15,981 nucleotides of DNA from DATEPR01 sp036269975 (GTDB lineage: Bacteria; Actinomycetota; Actinomycetes; Mycobacteriales; Pseudonocardiaceae), in NCBI GenBank assembly GCA_036269975.1, contig DATBDL010000293.1, positions 1-15,981 on the forward strand, read 5' to 3'. Position numbers and translations under genes: made by a program. This document shows, one piece after another, positions 7,161 through 13,073 of the stretch (positions are counted from its first letter, which is position 1; each line of letters begins with the position of its first letter). The notes below the pieces were generated by a model, which saw nothing but the letters and a program-made list of their open reading frames with translations, was not told the origin of the DNA and ran no database searches.

Positions 7161-8656
7161 ACCTCGCCACGCTGCTCGACGACAGCGCCGCCCACTGGCC
7201 CGACCGCACCGCGATCGTGTGCGGCGACGAACGTTTGTCGTACACGGCGACCCAGGCCGCCGCCAACCGGGTGGCGAACCTGCTGGTGGCCAGCGGTGTG
7301 CGACCGGGTGACCGGGTGGCGCTGTCGTGCGCGAACATCCCGTGGTTCCCGATCGTCTACTACGGCATCCTGAAGGCGGGCGCGGTCGTCATACCGATGA
7401 ACGTCCTGCTGAAGGCGCGCGAGATCGCCTACCACCTCAACGATTCCGGTGCCAAGGCGTACTTCTGCTTTGTGGGAACACCAGAACTGCCGATGGGCGA
7501 AGAAGGCAACGCCAGCTTCGACCGGGCCCCCGACTGCGAGCACTTCTTCCTGATCGGCTCGTCCGAACTGGACGATGCCATCGCCGAAATGCCGTCGGAG
7601 TTCGAGACGATAGCGACCGAACCGACCGACACCGCCGTCGTCCTCTACACCAGCGGCACCACCGGCACGCCGAAGGGCGCGGAACTCACCCACGCCAACA
7701 TGACGCTCAACGCGCTGACCTGCCACCGGCTGTTCGGCACCGTAGAGCACGACGTGCACCTGATCACACTGCCGCTGTTCCACTCGTTCGGCCAGAGTGT
7801 GCAGCTCAACGCAGGTCTGGGGATCGGCGCGACCCTGGTGCTACTCCCCCGCTTCACGCCGGCGGCGGCGCTGACGCTGATGCGAGACGAACAGGTGACG
7901 TTCTTCGCCGGTGTGCCGACGATGTACTGGAGCCTGGTAGGGATGGAGAATGCCGCGGACTTCGACATCGCGGGCAACCTGCGGATGGCGGTGTCCGGCG
8001 GCGCCGCGATGCCGGTGGAGATCCTGACGCAGGTACACAAGATCTTCGGCGTCGAGGTCCGCGAAGGATACGGACTTTCCGAGACCAGTCCGGTAGCGAC
8101 GTTCAACCATCCCGGCAGGGAGGCCAAGCCCGGCTCGGTGGGCCAGCCGGTATGGGGCATCGGTGTCAAGTTGGTGGACCGGGAGTGGCGCGAGGTACCG
8201 GACGGCGAGGCGGGCGAGATCGCGATCCGAGGCCACAACGTCATGAAGGGCTACCTGGGCCGCCCAGAGGCGACAGCGGAGGCAATGCGTGAAGGATGGT
8301 TCCGCACCGGCGACATCGGCACCCGGGACGCGGACGGCTACTACTACATAGTCGACAGGGCAAAGGACATGATCGTGCGCGGCGGCTTCAACGTGTACCC
8401 GCGCGAGTTGGAGGAAGTGATCATGACGCACCCCGCGGTCAGCCTGGTAGCCGTGGTCGGCGTCCCGCACCCGAGTCATGGTGAGGAGGTCAAGGCGTTC
8501 GTGATCACCAAGCCAGGTGTGACATTGACGGAGGCGGAACTGATCGCCTGGTGCCGCCAGAACATGGCCGGCTACAAGTACCCGAGACTGGTGGAGTTCC
8601 GCGACAGCTTCCCCATGACGTCCACCGGCAAGGTGCTCAAGCGCGAACTGACCTGA
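7154..8656 (+). CDS. Long-chain fatty acid CoA ligase, AMP-forming
   Basis: A 500-residue ANL-superfamily acyl-CoA synthetase of FadD type, which activates a carboxylic acid through an acyl-adenylate and transfers it to CoA. The motifs appear in order: the phosphate loop YTSGTTGTPKGAELTH (about 165-180), LPLFHSFGQ, SGGAAMPVEI, EGYGLSETSPVATFN, GEIAIRGHNVMKGYLGRPEA, GWFRTGDIG, the hinge DRAKDMIVRGGFNVYPRELE, and the C-terminal PMTSTGKVLKREL with catalytic Lys493. ATG 7154 overlaps the phaZ stop by 7 nt and has AAGGAG (7141-7146) 7 nt upstream. In this operon its likely job is to reactivate the 3-hydroxy acids released by PhaZ, or to activate imported fatty acids. Exact chain length cannot be read from the sequence. 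It is the last gene of the operon, and no clear terminator hairpin follows. Confidence 0.9.
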   Translation: MLNLATLLDDSAAHWPDRTAIVCGDERLSYTATQAAANRVANLLVASGVRPGDRVALSCANIPWFPIVYYGILKAGAVVIPMNVLLKAREIAYHLNDSGAKAYFCFVGTPELPMGEEGNASFDRAPDCEHFFLIGSSELDDAIAEMPSEFETIATEPTDTAVVLYTSGTTGTPKGAELTHANMTLNALTCHRLFGTVEHDVHLITLPLFHSFGQSVQLNAGLGIGATLVLLPRFTPAAALTLMRDEQVTFFAGVPTMYWSLVGMENAADFDIAGNLRMAVSGGAAMPVEILTQVHKIFGVEVREGYGLSETSPVATFNHPGREAKPGSVGQPVWGIGVKLVDREWREVPDGEAGEIAIRGHNVMKGYLGRPEATAEAMREGWFRTGDIGTRDADGYYYIVDRAKDMIVRGGFNVYPRELEEVIMTHPAVSLVAVVGVPHPSHGEEVKAFVITKPGVTLTEAELIAWCRQNMAGYKYPRLVEFRDSFPMTSTGKVLKRELT

Positions 8657-8814
8657 CCAGGGTGCCGAACACGTCGACCACCTGGCGGCTGAGCGAGTCG
8701 GCGTCGGTGCCCAGTTCAGCGGCCCGCTTGCCGACCTGCCCGTCCAGTGAGGCAAGCCCGCATGAGCGCGGCCCGCAGCGCGCCGTGGTGGTAGCTGGTC
8801 CGAGGTGCCGACAC
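8637..8814 (-). pseudogene. Remnant of a TetR-family regulator, centre deleted
   Basis: From GTG 8814 the minus strand reads VSAPRTSYHHGALRAALMRA, a classic TetR-family N-terminus (SYHHGALRxAL), and then the frame closes after about 10 unrelated residues. Shifted by one frame from about 8753, an open stretch of 38 codons ends at 8637. It reads GQVGKRAAELGTDADSLSRQ followed by VVDVFGTLVRSVRA, which looks like an amphipathic C-terminal helix of the same kind of protein. TetR proteins are normally about 180-220 residues, so roughly 130 codons, including most of the helix-turn-helix and the ligand domain, are missing and the frame is shifted. A TACGCT -10 box still sits 6 nt before the GTG. Its tail overlaps the fadD 3' end in convergent orientation. 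The N-terminal match is clear; the C-terminal assignment is inferred. Confidence 0.55.
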
Positions 8815-9069
8815 ACCGAAAGCGTAGATGATCCGGAAGGGTCAGACAGACCGCCAATCCAACAGAGCGAGCAGCCGCCCAGCAACAGCAACCACTACCC
8901 CAGCAGGCCGGCAAGAAGCCCAAACCTGCGGGGATGGCCCGAACAAACAGGCCAGCCTGGGGTTGCTTGATCACTTCCCGCCTCAACGGTGGCGACTGTC
9001 TCAAGCTGAGACACCGAAACCGCGCGTCCCTGCCTACGGTTGAGGTAGCCGAACAGGCAGGAGCGCGAC
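8815..9069. other. Intergenic region with operator-like palindrome
   Basis: Between the TetR remnant and the next plus-strand gene. Nothing with coding character was found; the short open frames here lack ribosome sites and domain signals. It carries the promoter of the remnant on the left and, on the right, a 17-bp palindrome and a TACGGT -10 box for the gene at 9070. Confidence 0.5.
8997..9013. promoter_or_regulatory. Palindromic operator candidate
   Basis: TGTCTCA-AGC-TGAGACA: two perfect 7-bp inverted arms with a 3-bp centre. It lies just upstream of the spacer to a TACGGT -10 box (9035-9040), so it would cover the -35 region of the gene at 9070. The size and symmetry fit a dimeric repressor or activator. 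The cognate protein is unknown. Confidence 0.4.
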
Positions 9070-9660
9070 ATGGCCACCCCGACCGAGCCGGCCACCGTGC
9101 GGCACATCGACACCCCGGCGGCCAAGGCGCTGGCCGATCTGGGCGCGATGCTCGACGACCTGCAGACCGTGCTGTTCTGCTGCCAACGCCTGCTCACCGA
9201 GCTCGACCCGGCCACCGGGCCGCCCGACGAACTGGTGGTCGAGTCGGTGTGGACCACGACATTGCTGTCCTACGGCCGGTGCTTCACCGACGCCGGCCGT
9301 GGCATGGCGCTCACCGAGGACGACGTCACCGCGACCTCGTTGCGCGGCGACGTCCTGAACTGGCACCAACTGCTGCGGCGGCTGGGCAAGCACTGGGCGT
9401 CGCCAGCGCACAACCCGCGCGAGCGCCTCTCGGTCGCCGCCGCCGTTGCCGACGACGGCACGGCGACCGGTATCGCGATCACGTCGCTGCGCCAGCCGGC
9501 ACCGGACGACCGGACAGTGCGCCAGACCGGCGCGCTGGCCTACGAGCTGAGCCAGGTGGTCGAGCGCCGGATGAGCGAGCAGCAGGAGCGGGTGCTCACG
9601 GCCGCCAAGGCGATGTCGGCCGATCGGCTGGGGCGGCTGCCGCTGATCGACATCGCGTAA
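9070..9660 (+). CDS. Conserved-looking hypothetical protein, possibly HEPN-like
   Basis: A 196-residue cytoplasmic protein that I do not recognise by family name. ATG 9070 is preceded by CAGGAG (9058-9063), 6 nt away. It is mainly helical, with no signal peptide or membrane segment. The order of features is a long helix with LDDLQTVLFCCQRLLTEL, a helix with SVWTTTLLSYGRCFTDAGRG, then LRGDVLNWHQLLRRLGKHWASPAHNPRE, a beta-rich stretch VAAAVADDGTATGIAITSLR, and a final helix region QTGALAYELSQVVERRMSEQ. The 'SYGRCF' helix followed by an Arg/Lys-x-x-x-x-x-His segment and a beta-strand recalls helical HEPN-like proteins, but the catalytic R-x4-6-H motif is not clean. That resemblance is a low-confidence inference. 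The gene stands alone, 35 bp before the DUF2007 gene. Confidence 0.7.
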   Translation: MATPTEPATVRHIDTPAAKALADLGAMLDDLQTVLFCCQRLLTELDPATGPPDELVVESVWTTTLLSYGRCFTDAGRGMALTEDDVTATSLRGDVLNWHQLLRRLGKHWASPAHNPRERLSVAAAVADDGTATGIAITSLRQPAPDDRTVRQTGALAYELSQVVERRMSEQQERVLTAAKAMSADRLGRLPLIDIA

Positions 9661-9682
9661 CACGGGGAACCGCTTGAACAGG

Positions 9683-9688
9683 TAATCT
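9683..9688 (+). promoter_or_regulatory. -10 box of the DUF2007 gene, leaderless
   Basis: TAATCT ends 7 nt before GTG 9696, placing the transcription start on the start codon. No Shine-Dalgarno is found before that GTG. The -35 region is poor. Confidence 0.4.
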
Positions 9689-9695
9689 ACGGTCC

Positions 9696-9914
9696 GTGAC
9701 GCAGCCCAAGCGCGAGCTCATCCGGTCCAACGATCCGGTGCTGATCTCGTTCGCCACGTCGATCCTCACCGACGCGCATATCGAGCACTCCGTGACCGAC
9801 ACTCACATGAACGTCATCGACGGTGGCATCGGCGCGATCGCTCCGCGCATCCTCGTCGACTCCGAGCAGTACGACGAGGCCCGCCGGCTGCTGGACGAGG
9901 CCGACGTGCGGTAG
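9696..9914 (+). CDS. DUF2007 domain-containing small protein
   Basis: A 72-residue protein. The pattern RSNDPVLISFATSILTDAHIEHSV, then DTHMNVIDGGIGAIAPRILV, then DSEQYDEARRLLDEA is typical of DUF2007, a small alpha/beta domain with a ferredoxin-like feel, annotated as a putative signal-transducing protein. The whole chain is this single domain. GTG 9696 is the start, supported by a -10 box placed for leaderless transcription and by the Lys/Arg-rich N-terminus leading straight into the domain. It lies 35 bp after the preceding gene and 83 bp before msrA. No biochemical role is known that I would assign. Confidence 0.8.
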   Translation: MTQPKRELIRSNDPVLISFATSILTDAHIEHSVTDTHMNVIDGGIGAIAPRILVDSEQYDEARRLLDEADVR

Positions 9915-9997
9915 GCCACAGGGCGCCGGGACCAATTCGGGGCCGGCCGGCGTTACACCGACGGAGAGTGCGCCAACACCGTAAGGATGGATCAGGG

Positions 9998-10525
9998 ATG
10001 ACCCGAGAACTGGAGAAGGCGATCCTGGCCGGCGGCTGCTTCTGGGGCGTGCAGGAGCTCGTCCGCAAGCAGCCGGGCGTCGTGTCGACCCGAGTCGGCT
10101 ACACCGGCGGTGACGTCCCCAACGCCACCTACCGCAGGCACGGCACACACGCCGAGGCGCTGGAGATCATCTTCGACCCGACGGTGACGTCCTACCGGGA
10201 GTTGCTGGAGTTCTTCTTCCAGATCCACGACCCCAGCACCCGCAACCGGCAGGGCAACGACATCGGCGCGAGCTACCGGTCGGCCGTCTTCTACACCGAC
10301 GAGCGGCAGCGCGAGATCGCCGAGGACACCATCGCCGACGTGAACGCGTCCGGTCTGTGGCCGGGGAAGGTCGTCACGGAGGTGACGGCGGCGGGTCCGT
10401 TCTGGGAGGCGGAGCCCGAGCACCAGGACTACCTACAGCACTTCCCGAACGGCTACACGTGCCACTTCGTCCGGCCCGGCTGGCGTCTCCCCCGTCGCCA
10501 GGCGACCACTGCCACCACGGACTGA
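9998..10525 (+). CDS. msrA: Peptide methionine-(S)-S-oxide reductase
   Basis: A 175-residue MsrA, which reduces methionine-S-sulfoxide in proteins and free methionine as oxidative-damage repair in the cytosol. The signature AGGCFWG with nucleophile Cys14 is near the N-terminus, followed by GVVSTRVGYTGGDVPNATY, HAEALEIIFDP, FFQIHDPSTRNRQGNDIGAS with YRSAVFY, and AGPFWEAEPEHQDYLQ. Cys155 in NGYTCHFVRPGW is a candidate resolving cysteine. The family start MTRELEKAILAGGCFWG fits ATG 9998, with AAGGATGG (9983-9990) as a weak ribosome site. An upstream in-frame GTG at 9968 would add ten unconserved residues. The Ser/Thr/Arg-rich tail after about 160 is variable. The gene ends one base from the stop of the convergent acetyltransferase gene. 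No msrB is in the window. Confidence 0.95.
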   Translation: MTRELEKAILAGGCFWGVQELVRKQPGVVSTRVGYTGGDVPNATYRRHGTHAEALEIIFDPTVTSYRELLEFFFQIHDPSTRNRQGNDIGASYRSAVFYTDERQREIAEDTIADVNASGLWPGKVVTEVTAAGPFWEAEPEHQDYLQHFPNGYTCHFVRPGWRLPRRQATTATTD

Positions 10526-10526
10526 G

Positions 10527-11144
10527 TCAGCGGAAGTCGATGCGCATCACGACCCGGCGCGGGGTGGGGTGGCTGACCTCCTGGAAACCGGCGTCGGCGA
10601 ACACCTGGCGAGCGCCCACGTGCAGCTCGCCCCAGGTGATCTCCTTGCCCGGCTGGGTGATCATCGGATACGCCTCGAGCGCCTTGGCACCGCGCTCGCG
10701 GGCGTAGTCGATCGTGGCTTCGGCCAGCGGATACGTGAGGCCGCGACCGCGATAGCCCTTGCGGACGACGAAGCAGGTGACGGACCAGACCTCGTCGTCG
10801 TCCTTGTCCTCGTCGCGGCCGCTCCACGGGATGCGGGTGCCGCGCAGCTTCGGGTAGGTCGTGCGCGGCTCGACGGCGACCCAACCGGCCGGCTCGCCGT
10901 CGACGTAGGCCACCAGGCCGCTGGTGCCGGTGGCGGCGGGGTCGCCACACGCGGTCTGCTCGCGCAGCATCGCGACCCGCTGCTCGCGGGTGCTGTCCCG
11001 CCAGATCCAGCCGGGGACCTTCAGGCGCTGGCACAGGCAACGGCTGGCGTAGTCGGCGGTGCCGAAGACGGTGGCGATGTCGTCCCAGGACGCCTCGTTG
11101 GCGGGGACGATGGTCAACTGTTCGACCTGGACAGGCGTCTTCAT
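10527..11144 (-). CDS. GNAT family N-acetyltransferase
   Basis: A 205-residue acetyltransferase that would transfer acetyl from acetyl-CoA to an amine; substrate unknown. The acetyl-CoA binding core is VWSVTCFVVRKGYRGRGLTYPLAEATIDYARERGAKALEAYP, given here only as positions 119-160, with the pyrophosphate loop RGRG around 132-135. An N-terminal CLCQRL segment (Cys36, Cys38) and an acidic linker DEDKDDDE (111-118) before the core strand are notable. The C-terminal part VGARQVFADAGFQEVSHPTPRRVVMRIDF matches the usual end of such proteins. ATG 11144 has no Shine-Dalgarno but sits 6 nt after a TACCGT -10 box. Convergent with msrA with a one-base gap. Confidence 0.88.
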   Translation of the reverse strand: MKTPVQVEQLTIVPANEASWDDIATVFGTADYASRCLCQRLKVPGWIWRDSTREQRVAMLREQTACGDPAATGTSGLVAYVDGEPAGWVAVEPRTTYPKLRGTRIPWSGRDEDKDDDEVWSVTCFVVRKGYRGRGLTYPLAEATIDYARERGAKALEAYPMITQPGKEITWGELHVGARQVFADAGFQEVSHPTPRRVVMRIDFR

Positions 11145-11150
11145 ACCCGC

Positions 11151-11156
11151 ACGGTA
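11151..11156 (-). promoter_or_regulatory. -10 box of the GNAT gene, leaderless
   Basis: Minus-strand TACCGT followed by 6 nt and then the ATG at 11144. It abuts the large hairpin at 11157-11193, which would occupy the -35 region. Confidence 0.4.
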
Positions 11157-11193
11157 GCGTCCATCCCGGATGTTCCGCTTCCGGGATGGACGC
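11157..11193 (-). terminator. Perfect 14-bp hairpin after the FG-GAP gene
   Basis: GCGTCCATCCCGGA and TCCGGGATGGACGC are perfect inverted arms around a 9-nt loop. It lies 15 bp after the stop of the FG-GAP gene on the minus strand, a typical place for a transcription terminator. No clear U-run follows, as is common for actinomycete hairpin terminators. It also reaches up to the -10 box of the GNAT gene. Confidence 0.6.
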
Positions 11194-11207
11194 GCGCTAC
11201 CCGCGCC

Positions 11208-12101
11208 CTACGCCGTCGTCACCAGGGTGAAGTGGCCGGCGCCGTCGTTCTGGAAGTACTGCACGGTCGTCACACCGGCGTGTGACTTCTCGATCACGCC
11301 TGCGTCGGGGATGCCGTCGAAGTTGATGTCGATCGAGAACACCGTCCAGGTCGCCAGGAAGTCGGTGGTGCTGGCCAGCACCGCTGGGGCCTGCCCGTTG
11401 CCGAAGAACACCTCGGCCGAGATGGGCGTGTTCTCGCTCATCTGGTTGTTGACCGACATCAGCATGTCCTGGCCGCCGTCGCCGTTGAAGTCCGCCAGTA
11501 CGTACTGCGGGCCGAACCCGCTGCCGGTGCCGCCGCTTCTGAGGGTGGACACGTTGATCGGGCCCGGCACGAGCGTGCCCTGCGGCGTGTTGATCATCGT
11601 GGCCAGGTCGGTGACCTGGTCGCTCCACTCGATCAGGTCCTGGCGGCCGTCGCCGTTGAGGTCGGCGGTGCGCAGCCACGTCGGCTGCGTGACTCCGTCG
11701 AAGATGGCGGTGGGCAGGAAGTCGTGCAGGACGATGAGATCACGGAAGCCGAAGTCGGCGGCGGTGACCAGGTCCGGCTTCTTGTCGTTGCCCAGCTTCA
11801 TGGCAACGCCCTCGTCCGGGCAGAACGGGCCGAACTGCTCTGGTGACGTGTAGGTGTGCACCGTGGGCTTGCCGAGGCCGCCGCCCGCCTTGCCCGGCGA
11901 CACGGTCACCGAGCACGTGGTCGACAGTGGACCGCCGACATCGCCGAGCTGGACCTGGTCGAGAATTCCGTCGTTGTTCATGTCGGCGACGATGACGCCG
12001 CCGAGGTTGTCGGCGGTCGCGACCGCGGGCACGGCCACCGTCAGGCCGAACCCGACCAGGACGGCGGCCAACACCACGCCGGCGGATCGTGTGCGTCTCA
12101 T
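11208..12101 (-). CDS. Secreted FG-GAP/VCBS repeat protein
   Basis: A 297-residue exported protein. Residues 1-30 are a signal peptide (MRRTR, hydrophobic core, AVATA cleavage region). The mature chain has several calcium-binding FG-GAP/VCBS motifs of the form D-x-[DN]-x-D-G-x-x-D: ADMNNDGILD (about 39-48), ADLNGDGRQD (146-155), ADFNGDGGQD (203-212) and IDINFDGIPD (257-266), with a weaker unit near LGNDKKPDLV (103-112). This implies a short beta-propeller-like domain that binds Ca2+; such proteins act in adhesion or as accessory domains, but no enzyme domain is present here. ATG 12101 is chosen because it begins the signal peptide. The ribosome site is weak, with GGAG about 12 nt upstream. 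The open frame continues upstream but only through noncoding and antisense sequence. The gene is followed by a strong hairpin. Confidence 0.85.
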   Translation of the reverse strand: MRRTRSAGVVLAAVLVGFGLTVAVPAVATADNLGGVIVADMNNDGILDQVQLGDVGGPLSTTCSVTVSPGKAGGGLGKPTVHTYTSPEQFGPFCPDEGVAMKLGNDKKPDLVTAADFGFRDLIVLHDFLPTAIFDGVTQPTWLRTADLNGDGRQDLIEWSDQVTDLATMINTPQGTLVPGPINVSTLRSGGTGSGFGPQYVLADFNGDGGQDMLMSVNNQMSENTPISAEVFFGNGQAPAVLASTTDFLATWTVFSIDINFDGIPDAGVIEKSHAGVTTVQYFQNDGAGHFTLVTTA

Positions 12102-12133
12102 GGAAAGTCCGTTCTCCGAAATACCCCAGTGAC

Positions 12134-12199
12134 TGACGTGCTGGGCATCGGGAACGACGGCAGGGCCGTTAGCGAAGCCACCCGAATGCCGGCACGTCA
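12134..12199 (-). other. Long imperfect stem-loop between two minus-strand genes
   Basis: The arms 12134-12152 and 12181-12199 pair over about 18 positions: TGACGTGC with GCACGTCA perfectly, one G-U, then GG, CAT and CGGG blocks with two single-base bulges. The loop is 28 nt and contains a smaller ACGG/CCGT repeat. It starts about 50 nt after the dienelactone-hydrolase stop and ends about 33 nt before the FG-GAP start. It could be a terminator for the former or a leader element for the latter. Confidence 0.5.
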
Positions 12200-12250
12200 C
12201 CCACCTGGCGTAGGTATTTCCGGGACCCGAACAATGCCATGAGAATGGGA

Positions 12251-12997
12251 TCAGGACACGCCGAGACGATCTCCGTAGAGCCGCTCCAGCGCTGCCCAGT
12301 GGCGGTCGGCGGCACGCTCGTCGTACGTGCTGTTGTCGGCCACCGCGAAACCGTGGAATGCCGGATAGAACTCGACGGTATGGTCGACGCCCGCGTCGGT
12401 GAGGGCGCTTTCCAGCAGTTCGGCCTGTTCCGCTGTGAACGACTTGTCCTCCCGCGCGCCGGCAACGTAGACGGTGGCGGTGATGCGGTCGGCGGCGAGG
12501 TGCGGGCTCGTCGGGCTGTCGGCGACGGCCAGCCCGCCGCCGTGGAACGATGCCGCCGCTCCGATCTTGGCACCGAGCGCGCCGGCCGCGACCAGCGACA
12601 TGCGGCCGCCCATGCAGTAACCGGTGGTGCCGATCGCCGATCCCGCCACTTCCGGCCGGGCCAGCAGGAATTCCGAATAGGCGTCGGCATCCGCGATGAT
12701 CCGGTCGGGGGTGAGCGCACCCGTCAGGGTCGAAAGGCGCGCCCGTTCCTGTTCGTCGGTGAACACGGTCGAGAGGTCGAACGGAGCCCATTCGCCGGCG
12801 CGGTAGTAGGTGTCCGGAACGAGGGCGACGTAGCCCATCTCGGCGACGCGGTCGCCCATCTGCCGGAACGTCTCGCGGAAACCGCCCGCGTCGGGAAAGA
12901 TCAGCACACCCGGCCACGGACCGTCCCCGTCCGGGACGTGCAACGTGCCGTTGCTGTTGCCGTCCGGCGTGGGGATCTGGACGTCCACCCGTGCCAT
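12251..12997 (-). CDS. Dienelactone hydrolase family protein
   Basis: A 248-residue alpha/beta hydrolase of the dienelactone hydrolase family, full length and without signal peptide. The catalytic triad is visible as Cys128 in GTTGYCMGGRMS, Asp184 in AREDKSF and His215 in YPAFHGFAV. The N-terminal strand region PGVLIFPDAGGFRETFRQMGD and the VPDTYYRAGEWAPFD stretch are typical. Classical members open the lactone ring of dienelactone in chloroaromatic breakdown, but most actinomycete paralogues act on unknown esters, so only the fold and triad are assigned. ATG 12997 has AGGAGG (13010-13005) 7 nt upstream. An in-frame upstream ATG at 13066 would place the twin palindromes inside the gene and lacks such a site, so it is rejected. 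A two-site operator controls its promoter. Confidence 0.9.
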   Translation of the reverse strand: MARVDVQIPTPDGNSNGTLHVPDGDGPWPGVLIFPDAGGFRETFRQMGDRVAEMGYVALVPDTYYRAGEWAPFDLSTVFTDEQERARLSTLTGALTPDRIIADADAYSEFLLARPEVAGSAIGTTGYCMGGRMSLVAAGALGAKIGAAASFHGGGLAVADSPTSPHLAADRITATVYVAGAREDKSFTAEQAELLESALTDAGVDHTVEFYPAFHGFAVADNSTYDERAADRHWAALERLYGDRLGVS

Positions 12998-13018
12998 GCG
13001 GTTGCCTCCTCGTCGCGA

Positions 13019-13057
13019 CGTGATCACGCCGACGGTAGCACCGAAGGCGTGATCACG
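13019..13057 (-). promoter_or_regulatory. Promoter with twin identical palindromes
   Basis: The perfect palindrome CGTGATCACG occurs at 13019-13028 and again at 13048-13057, 29 bp apart. Between them on the minus strand is TACCGT (13037-13032), a good -10 box. One palindrome covers the -35 region and the other the predicted start of transcription, the usual arrangement for repression. The transcript would have a leader of about 28 nt with AGGAGG before the dienelactone-hydrolase ATG. The regulator is not encoded in the window as far as I can tell. Confidence 0.55.
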
Positions 13058-13073
13058 TTGCGGCATCAGAGCG

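Noticed and set aside
9987..10001. Four-codon mini-ORF (MDQG) overlapping the msrA start as ATGA
   Set aside because: It has no convincing ribosome site of its own and is short enough to be chance, unlike the sigma-factor case.
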